DNA of 5,158 nt, from positions 1 to 5,158 of the forward strand of contig JANOVV010000053.1 in NCBI GenBank assembly GCA_031417555.1, written 5' to 3'. Made by a program: the position numbers and the translations under genes. The stretch comes from JADKIH01 sp031417555 (GTDB taxonomy: Bacteria > Bacteroidota > Bacteroidia > AKYH767-A > 2013-40CM-41-45). The stretch's first letter is position 1. The number at the start of each line of letters is the position of its first letter. Positions 1-5,158 of the stretch are shown in pieces. The notes under the pieces are model-generated. The model ran no database searches. It had not been told where the DNA came from and was given only the letters and a program-made list of their open reading frames with translations.

Positions 1-1
1 A

Positions 2-118
2 CTTAAAACGATCTATGAAATTAGTATACGATCACCACATTCAGGATCAAGTAAATCCAAACTTTTAATTAAAAATGAAGAACAAGAAAACATCCTTAAA
101 TTCTTTGATTGTGCTTAG
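2..118 (+). CDS. Possible 3' end of an unidentified gene, cut by the left edge
   Basis: The plus-strand frame beginning at base 2 is open for 38 codons and ends with TAG at 116-118. The peptide begins LKTIYEISIRS and ends ENILKFFDCA; it is mixed hydrophilic and hydrophobic and reads like the C-terminus of a soluble protein, but I do not recognise a family. Thirty-eight open codons in AT-rich DNA is only weak support. A second plus-strand frame is also open from base 3 to a TAA at 63-65, so the frame choice is not certain. If real, the gene runs into the window from the left and converges on the broken transposase, whose stop codon lies six bases beyond this one. It might be a host gene whose end was formed or altered by the rearrangement that cut the insertion sequence, or simply non-coding DNA. 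Confidence 0.3.
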   Translation, partial: LKTIYEISIRSPHSGSSKSKLLIKNEEQENILKFFDCA

Positions 119-124
119 GGTGTC

Positions 125-1288
125 CTATTGTCGAAGACAGGAAAAATATTTCTTTACTAAATGCCCTCTACCATCATCTACCACCCGTCCGGAGCCTTTC
201 AGTATTTTATTGTTCGGACAGATATATACATCTTTCTTTTCATCGTAAATAAAATTTTCACTTCCTCCTTTGGCTCCTCCCAATAATGGGATGTACGAGG
301 TGATATGATTTTGTTCCAGATATTCATAATTCTCTCCGCTGCTGTATGCGCCATCGGCCAAACAATTATCCATCTTCAATCCATATTTATTCAAACGGAT
401 TTTTGTTTTCTGTACGATCTCTTTTAAAAAGGCACCATCTCTGTTATCAGCTAAAAAAGTTTGTGCATGGGTAATTACGTGTTTGGCGGTGTCGACAGCG
501 ATTTGTCCGGAATAATATAAGTCTCTTGGCTTACCCGGCTTCACAGCTATACGAGCATCGGGATCTGTGGGTGAATAATTAGTTTTATTTGAAAGAAATT
601 TTCCTTTATAATCACCGGGCATGCCTTTGTATTTTTCCTTCTGCCGCTCATAGCGAGTATTTAATTCACTTAGGTCTTTTTTCTGATCATCATCATCGCC
701 ATCCATTTTCTGTTGGTCATCCTCTGCTCTGTTATTCTTGGCTGCACGACGGGCATCACCGTTAGCTTTGATGTTTTCAAGCAAATACGCATCGATGGAT
801 TCATTGACCTGTTTTGCTTCCAGAGAATCTTTGCTCGCATTGGCTTTTAAGAATGCTCCATCAATGGCCTGCGTGTGACCCAGAACCATACCTGATTCGG
901 CACACAGAGAAAACACCTTTTCAAAAAGTATTTTAAATTCTTCTTCGCCATAAAGATGTCGAGTGCGGCTAATGGTCGAATGCCAGGGAAGTGATTCATC
1001 GATATCATATCCCAAAAACAATCGGATAGAAAATGAATCGCTGCAATAATCAACCAGTTTCCGGTCGCTGTGTATACCGTTTAAATATCCTACCAGGCAG
1101 ATTTTAAAGAATACAACAGGGTCAATACTTTCCTGTCCTTCGCTGCCATAATATTTTTCAGTGGCCTTGTACAGCCAATGAAGATTCAGTGTCCGTTTTA
1201 ATAGCCGATAAAAATTATCCTTAGCAACCAATTGATCGATATTCACCGAATAGATCAGTTTCGGTGTGAATTCCTTTTGTCCTTGCAT
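125..1288 (-). pseudogene. IS1182-family DDE transposase, C-terminally truncated
   Basis: This encoded the transposase of an IS1182-type insertion sequence, which cuts and joins DNA with a DDE (RNase H-like) active site. The 387 residues start with the usual N-terminal transposase domain (DUF772-like, about residues 15-110, including DPVVFFKICLVGYLNGIHSDR and a WHSTISRTR motif). The first catalytic Asp is probably D143 in AIDGAFLKANAS, and the second D312 in LADGAYSS. Between them lies a charged linker with an Asp-rich stretch (D196-D205). Family members usually run about 450-500 residues and continue with a Cys-rich segment and a final R-x3-E-x6-K-like block holding the catalytic Glu. Here homology seems to stop near YFS (381-383), followed by CLRQ and a stop. 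The in-frame DNA after the stop, and the other two frames, do not resemble the missing part, so this is a deletion or rearrangement rather than a simple frameshift. The ATG at 1286-1288 gives the expected N-terminus. It should be inactive. Confidence 0.85.
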
Positions 1289-1372
1289 GAATTAAAAATC
1301 GGAAATCATCTCTTTCACAATCCTATTTTATTCTAAAAGTTATTCATTAGTTTTGAGGAGTTGTGCAACAGG
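128..1372 (-). mobile_element. Remnant of an IS1182-type insertion sequence
   Basis: The element comprises the truncated transposase and its upstream leader. The promoter-side end is placed near 1355-1372, where the plus strand reads gaggagttgtgcaacagg. This resembles terminal sequences I associate with IS1182-like elements, but that is from memory and unverified. The opposite end, with the last quarter of the transposase and its inverted repeat, is missing: no reverse complement of that terminal sequence is visible between 1 and 140. Both boundaries are therefore approximate. An 8-base direct repeat, tattgtcg, lies at 126-133 and at 1381-1388, just at or outside the two inferred edges. Confidence 0.6.
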
Positions 1373-1477
1373 CACATTGGTATTGTCGCCATGCTTTTTT
1401 TCTCCATTTTTATAATATTATAATAAGGGGAAACGTTACGGTGCTAAACCTATCCATAAACATAAAACATTTATTAT
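1289..1477. other. Intergenic region: IS leader and upstream region of the small membrane protein
   Basis: This 189-base gap separates two divergently transcribed genes, so it should hold the old transposase leader (about 1289-1372) and the promoter of the gene starting at 1478. The only structured element seen is a perfect 14-base AT-only palindrome at 1410-1423 (ttataatattataa), which contains a TATAAT-like hexamer. I see no convincing Bacteroidota-type promoter with a TAnnTTTG box, and no Shine-Dalgarno sequence before 1478. A 66-codon open frame at 1363-1563 overlaps the real gene out of frame and has no protein-like features. Confidence 0.4.
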
Positions 1478-1741
1478 ATGCCAAACAAAAGACTTTTTAT
1501 AGTCATTCTCATTTCAGCAATCCTTTTGCTCATCCCATTAATAGCCATGCAATTCACAGATGAGGTAAACTGGACTTTGTCCGATTTTATTGTCGCAGGA
1601 GTTTTGTTACTCTGTACCGGAATTGCTTGTGATTTTGTAATCAGAAAAATAAATAATAAGAAATTCAGAGTCGCTGCCTGTATAACAATTCTGATTGTCT
1701 TCCTGCTTGTTTGGGCGGAACTTGCAGTCGGTATCTTCTGA
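1478..1741 (+). CDS. Small three-helix membrane protein of unknown function
   Basis: This is an 87-residue integral inner-membrane protein with no known function. Three hydrophobic helices can be seen: residues about 6-25, 35-55 and 65-85. A short polar loop (QFTDEVNW) separates the first two, and a basic loop (RKINNKKFR) separates the second and third, which suggests that loop faces the cytoplasm. The motif AMQFTDEVNWTLSDFIVAG and the ending WAELAVGIF match a small Bacteroidota hypothetical family I recall. In that family the protein normally continues for several more residues, with a Gly-rich GTPFAGS-like tail; here a TGA follows GIF directly. The ATG at 1478-1480 starts cleanly before the first helix and has an AT-rich leader. 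The gene stands alone: the insertion-sequence remnant lies upstream and reads away, and the next gene downstream converges on it. Being a real gene is well supported; its role is unknown. Confidence 0.8.
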   Translation: MPNKRLFIVILISAILLLIPLIAMQFTDEVNWTLSDFIVAGVLLLCTGIACDFVIRKINNKKFRVAACITILIVFLLVWAELAVGIF

Positions 1742-1869
1742 TCAGAGATTTAATGCTGTAATTAAAATTCCCTGCATCCATTTTCGAAAACCTTTGTAGA
1801 ACATTACAATTAATAATGACGGATCAATAACGTTGGGTTTTTTTAGAAAATATTTCTATTGCTTTTAAA
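1742..1869. other. Convergent intergenic spacer
   Basis: This 128-base gap lies between the 3' ends of two convergent genes and would be the place for terminators. It contains a run of seven T at 1838-1844 on the plus strand and a weak 6-bp AT-rich inverted repeat at 1844-1858. The T run precedes that hairpin on the plus strand, so the arrangement is not that of a classic intrinsic terminator. No small ORF or RNA gene is evident. Confidence 0.4.
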
Positions 1870-2349
1870 TCATCGTATTCCCAATTCCTCTAATTCCTTC
1901 CTATAATCAAATTGCAAATCTTCATGAAATTTTGAAAGTTCGCTTTCAATTTTTTTAATTTGATTTGTAAATAAATTTGTCAACACTTGACTTTTAGCAA
2001 TCTCTATCCCTGATGATTTTAGTTTAACGCAGTAGTAAATCCGTATCTCTACGTCCGTCTGCTTATTACCGGAATACCTTATAAATTTATTAATCGTTCT
2101 TAGAATTTTGCGCAAACTTTTTTTCGCCAGGTATAAATTACTCTTATTCATGTTTCCAAATTGTTCATCAACTTCTTCTTTGATGTTTTTTTTATAGGCT
2201 TCTTCATCATCCGCTTCAAATAAAAGATAAGTTAACAGCTCTTTATTTTCTTTTTTATATTTAATAAGCCGCGAACAAATCTCCAAAACCCTCTTTGGAG
2301 GAAGTGTCGATAATTCTTTTTGGAGTTCAATTAACGCAGCTGTTCTCAT
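1870..2349 (-). CDS. Conserved hypothetical helical protein, Bacteroidota type
   Basis: The product is a 159-residue, highly charged, probably all-helical soluble protein with no signal peptide or membrane segment. Recognisable stretches are LPPKRVLEICSRLIKYKKENKELLTYLLFEA (about residues 16-46), NLYLAKKSLRKILRTINKFIRYSGNKQTDVE (about 71-101) and the C-terminal FHEDLQFDYRKELEELGI. These match, from memory, a hypothetical protein family widespread in Bacteroidota, close to full length here. I know of no assigned function, and no catalytic or metal-binding motif is visible. The Lys/Arg-rich middle could contact nucleic acid or a protein partner, but that is speculation. The start at 2347-2349 gives the expected family N-terminus (MRTAAL-ELQKEL). 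The gene lies downstream of the receptor gene on the same strand, with 275 bases between, so it is likely transcribed separately. It converges on the small membrane protein gene. Confidence 0.8.
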   Translation of the reverse strand: MRTAALIELQKELSTLPPKRVLEICSRLIKYKKENKELLTYLLFEADDEEAYKKNIKEEVDEQFGNMNKSNLYLAKKSLRKILRTINKFIRYSGNKQTDVEIRIYYCVKLKSSGIEIAKSQVLTNLFTNQIKKIESELSKFHEDLQFDYRKELEELGIR

Positions 2350-2624
2350 TTAGTAACAATTAGAATATTGGGGACCACCGGTAATAATTTATAAAAATAT
2401 TTGTGTCTTCTCAAAAGATTTTGATTTAACAATAGAAAAAGGATAATTTGTATCGCCTTCATCTGTATATTACAAACAGGACTTTAATAAGAAAATTAAA
2501 TCCGTGTAAAACAGTTCAATCAATTTAATCCGTGTTCTATTATCTCTGGACGCCCTGAGTAATTTTAAAAATACATCTCTCGGAAATTGGTATCAGAATA
2601 AATTAATAATTCTATTAAAGTTTG
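2350..2624. other. Intergenic region with a short direct repeat
   Basis: This 275-base gap contains the upstream region of the minus-strand hypothetical gene and the downstream region of the receptor gene. I found no ORF of note, no tRNA-like fold and no clear terminator hairpin. The one notable element is the aatccgtgt direct repeat, listed separately. No confident promoter for the hypothetical gene could be picked; the minus-strand stretch just before its start is AT-rich, apart from a GC patch around 2370-2382. Confidence 0.45.
2496..2535. repeat. Short direct repeat, 28-base period
   Basis: The 9-base word aatccgtgt occurs at 2499-2507 and again at 2527-2535. It is preceded by tta or ttta in both copies, with an AT-rich spacer between. 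The pattern resembles the dispersed intergenic repeats built from an 'aatccgtg' word that I recall in many Bacteroidota genomes. Only two copies are present, so its status as a family member is inferred. It lies between two genes on the same strand and could form part of a 3' untranslated region. Confidence 0.45.
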
Positions 2625-5158
2625 TTAGAAGGAAAAACCAATCCTCGCATACAGCCTCAATCCATTCCCACCCATCTGCACTGCATCCCATGGGCCGGAT
2701 GGCTCATTATTAAATGCCCACGATTTTGCGTCTCTCACAACTGCTAAATCAGGATGAACTCCAAAAATATTATCTGCTCCAATACTAATCCTTATAGTTT
2801 TGTGAATCGAATATGTTAGATACAAATCTGTAACTGTTTTGCCGCTATAATTATATTCATCTTTTAATGCATGACCATCCACATCTGATGGAACGACTGC
2901 ATGTAAATCACCACGAACGTACTGTGGAGAAAAATCTGTTGAATCTCCCCAACCATAACCAAGTAGTTTAACATTTCCAAAATAAGTAAGTCGTGCACCT
3001 ATGCTAATTTTTTTTATTCCGTATTCAAGACTCAAAGCAAATTTTGATGAGGGTGCAGATGCAAGAATAAATGCTTTCTCTCTTTCATTAAGAAATGTAA
3101 GTTGATGTATTTCTGTATCATTTAATTTTTCCGGAACATTTATCTTATCAATTTTCATTTTTTGAATACTCCCTGCTATTGTAGCGCGAAAAGAATTATT
3201 CTCCATTACCTTTTTATATTCAACCACAATGTCAATTCCTGAATTTGTTGTATTCACCGCATTTGCAAAAAATTGTGCAGATCCTGCATTCAATGCATTC
3301 AATGCGGATATTAATTCCGGGTCAAGAGTTGTATCACCAGCACTAAACTGGCCCGATAGTACAACTCTGTCTTTAACTTTAACAAGATAGCCATCAACTG
3401 TAATATTAAAATTCTTTATCGGACTGTATGCAAATCCAGCACCTGCATTGAAAGATTTCTCTTGTTTTAATTCAGGTATTCCGGCAGCTTTTGTAATGGC
3501 GTTGTCATTTGGAGCTATCTTAACTTCTTCAACTACTCCTCCTTGAACTGTTGTAAATGTAGAACTGAAATTAATTTGTTGTAGTGATGGTGCTCTGAAA
3601 CCCGTACTAACCGATCCTCTCAAATTAAAATTGTCTGTTACTTTTAGTCGTGTACTCATTTTATAATTGCTTGTGAAGCCAAAGTCGCTGTAGTTCTCTG
3701 CACGAATGGCTGCTGTTAGCAAAAAACTTTTTGTCACATCCATCTCAGCATCCACATATACTCCAATAGTAGATCGGGTTGCGGAAACCACATCAGAAGG
3801 TTGATAGCCTGGGAAACCTTGTGATCCACCAGCAACTGTACTCGTATCTCCATCTTCATTTACCAACAATTTTGTAGGATTATAGTTCTTATAAGAGGCC
3901 TCTTCTCCAGCATACAATTTATATTGCTCCATTCTGTATTCTGCTCCGGCTGCAAAATTGAATCCTTCTCCGATACCTGCAAGTTCCCTGCTGAAGTTTA
4001 GGTTTGTCGTATTCTGCAAAAATGAAAATCCTCCATCATCAAAATGAGTCTGACCGGAGCCCAGTGAAGCGTTAAATGTTTTATCCCCATAAAAATGAAA
4101 ATCATTTCTTCCCGTGTTATTACTGATATCCCAAAGCCATGAAGTGTGCGTTCTTCCTTTTACTCCGGCTGCAAATGAGCCATCACTGATTTGTGATTGA
4201 ATATGAGGATCAAAATAAGTTTTACCAACAGAGGTGGTTTGCATAATTCCATCAACGAAAATTAAATTGCCGCTTGCATCTGTAGGAAAACGATCCGGTT
4301 TGGCAGAAAAATTTCTTGTAAATGCAAAGGCATCACTCGAGCTGTAATTATATCCCCCGAAAGAATAAATTGTAGTGGTTCCATTACTTAACGGTAACTC
4401 CAGATTATAAAATCCGCCGCCCGCTTTTACAGAACCATCGCCATTGGCTCTGCGGTAAATATTAATAGGTAGCGATTCATCATTCGTAAATAAATTAGTA
4501 GTGTCGAGTACCTGACGAAAAGTTTTTCCCTGTGTTAAATAATTAGCTGAGAAATTTATGAAGCCTTCTTTTTTACCAAGCGGCACTCCATAATTTCCAT
4601 TGAATGTAAAAGTGCGACCATCAAATTTATCTCCCGTTTGGTATTGGCGGAAATCTTTTTCAAAAGACGTGTTAAAGTTTTTATCATAGTAACCGCCATA
4701 ACCGACATCTCCTGTAAACTCTTTTACGTTTTTCTTGAGCACAATATTTATTACGCCTGCAATAGCATCAGATCCATATTGTGCCGAAGCTCCATCTCTT
4801 AATATTTCCACCCGCTTAATGGCATCTACTGGAATTGCAGAAAGATCGGCACCGGTTTCGCCACGGCCAGGTGCAAATTGCACATAAAGCAATGAGCTCA
4901 GGTTTTTTCTTTTACCATTAATAAGCACCAAAGTTCTGCTGGGGCCCAGGTTACGTATTTCATAAGGATCAAGCAAAGTGGTTGCATCATTTACCGGGGT
5001 GTTAATTGTATTGAAAGAAGGTACCCTGTACTGAAGTTGCTTATCAAAAGTTGTTTGTGCTGTTAATTTTAAATCTGCACTGGAAAGAACATCAATAGGT
5101 AAAGGGGTATTGATAGAACTACGGGGCATAGAACGTGTACCTGTTGTTAAAATTATCT
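2625..5158 (-). CDS. TonB-dependent outer-membrane receptor, N-terminus outside window
   Basis: This outer-membrane transporter imports a ligand using energy passed from TonB-ExbB-ExbD in the inner membrane. The visible part begins ILTTGTRSMPRSS, the usual start of the plug domain. Counted from the internal Met at 5127-5129, the plug runs to about residue 132, with RTLVLINGKRK (65-75), a Gly-rich loop APGRGETGADLSAIPVDAI (86-104) and the hallmark RDGASAQYGSDAIAGVINIV (111-130). The rest is a 22-strand-type beta-barrel, with aromatic and Gly-rich strands, the GFRAPSLQQINFSSTF motif and a C-terminal ARIGFSF whose last Phe is typical of the outer-membrane insertion signal. The frame stays open to the right edge, so that Met is not the true start: signal peptide, TonB box and any N-terminal extra domain lie outside. 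About 843 codons are visible. No SusD partner follows it, and the next gene downstream is unrelated. The substrate is unknown. Confidence 0.93.
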   Translation of the reverse strand, partial: IILTTGTRSMPRSSINTPLPIDVLSSADLKLTAQTTFDKQLQYRVPSFNTINTPVNDATTLLDPYEIRNLGPSRTLVLINGKRKNLSSLLYVQFAPGRGETGADLSAIPVDAIKRVEILRDGASAQYGSDAIAGVINIVLKKNVKEFTGDVGYGGYYDKNFNTSFEKDFRQYQTGDKFDGRTFTFNGNYGVPLGKKEGFINFSANYLTQGKTFRQVLDTTNLFTNDESLPINIYRRANGDGSVKAGGGFYNLELPLSNGTTTIYSFGGYNYSSSDAFAFTRNFSAKPDRFPTDASGNLIFVDGIMQTTSVGKTYFDPHIQSQISDGSFAAGVKGRTHTSWLWDISNNTGRNDFHFYGDKTFNASLGSGQTHFDDGGFSFLQNTTNLNFSRELAGIGEGFNFAAGAEYRMEQYKLYAGEEASYKNYNPTKLLVNEDGDTSTVAGGSQGFPGYQPSDVVSATRSTIGVYVDAEMDVTKSFLLTAAIRAENYSDFGFTSNYKMSTRLKVTDNFNLRGSVSTGFRAPSLQQINFSSTFTTVQGGVVEEVKIAPNDNAITKAAGIPELKQEKSFNAGAGFAYSPIKNFNITVDGYLVKVKDRVVLSGQFSAGDTTLDPELISALNALNAGSAQFFANAVNTTNSGIDIVVEYKKVMENNSFRATIAGSIQKMKIDKINVPEKLNDTEIHQLTFLNEREKAFILASAPSSKFALSLEYGIKKISIGARLTYFGNVKLLGYGWGDSTDFSPQYVRGDLHAVVPSDVDGHALKDEYNYSGKTVTDLYLTYSIHKTIRISIGADNIFGVHPDLAVVRDAKSWAFNNEPSGPWDAVQMGGNGLRLYARIGFSF
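4740..4799 (-). other. Plug-domain signature of the receptor
   Basis: These codons specify the most conserved block of the plug, RDGASAQYGSDAIAGVINIV, which closes the plug just before the first barrel strands. It is the single strongest piece of evidence for the receptor assignment. Together with the Gly-rich GRGETGADLSAIP loop just upstream of it, it points to the receptor subgroup that carries an extended NGKR-to-DLNAIP loop rather than the classic SusC nutrient-receptor type. Confidence 0.85.

Noticed and set aside
684..704. Repeated atc triplets in the transposase
   Set aside because: They encode the Asp-rich part of the variable charged linker between the two catalytic Asp residues; triplet repetition there is expected.
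847..1053. 68-codon minus-strand open frame inside the transposase
   Set aside because: It lies in another frame within a clearly coding region, and its peptide has no family-like features.
1363..1563. 66-codon plus-strand open frame overlapping the membrane-protein gene
   Set aside because: It overlaps the better-supported gene at 1478 out of frame, starts within the IS terminus and has low-complexity, His- and Asn-rich content.
1838..1858. T run next to a weak hairpin between convergent genes, as an intrinsic terminator
   Set aside because: The stem is only six AT-rich pairs, and the T run precedes rather than follows it on the plus strand. On the minus strand the hairpin is followed by A residues.
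2595..2613. AT-rich inverted repeat (agaat/attct arms) after the receptor stop, as a terminator
   Set aside because: The arms are five bases with internal mismatches and no T tract, so it is not distinguishable from chance in AT-rich DNA.
3286..3305. Tandem 9-base repeat (gcattcaat twice) within the receptor gene
   Set aside because: It encodes the in-frame ALNALNA stretch of a barrel loop and is a minor coding repeat with no sign of phase variation, since the unit is a multiple of three.

Overview
The window looks like a piece of a Bacteroidota chromosome, plausibly Chitinophagaceae or a relative. The base composition is AT-rich, the leaders before start codons are AT-rich with no clear Shine-Dalgarno sequence, and the outer-membrane TonB-dependent receptor and two small hypothetical proteins are of types I associate with that phylum. 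The taxonomic call is an inference from protein style; there is no rRNA or other marker here.

Layout from left to right. Positions 2-118 carry what may be the last 38 codons of a plus-strand gene entering from outside the window. Converging on it, with stop codons only a few bases apart, is a minus-strand IS1182-type transposase (125-1288). It is cut off before the C-terminal region that should hold the third catalytic residue, so it is a dead insertion-sequence remnant. Its promoter-side end probably lies near 1355-1372. After it comes a plus-strand gene for an 87-residue, three-helix membrane protein (1478-1741). A minus-strand gene for a 159-residue soluble, helical conserved hypothetical protein (1870-2349) converges on it.

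The 275-base gap at 2350-2624 has no gene but holds a short direct repeat of the sequence aatccgtgt, spaced 28 bases apart and resembling dispersed intergenic repeats. The right half (2625-5158) is one minus-strand gene for a TonB-dependent outer-membrane receptor. Plug and barrel are present, but the N-terminus lies outside the window: the reading frame stays open through the right edge, and the first ATG visible inside (5127-5129) falls within the plug, after the conserved TGTR motif.

The genes do not form an obvious pathway. No SusD-like partner, enzyme or regulator sits beside the receptor within the window, so its substrate cannot be inferred. The left part is best read as a site of past transposon insertion and decay beside ordinary housekeeping or accessory genes. 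I found no convincing sign of a new defence, mobile or RNA-based system.
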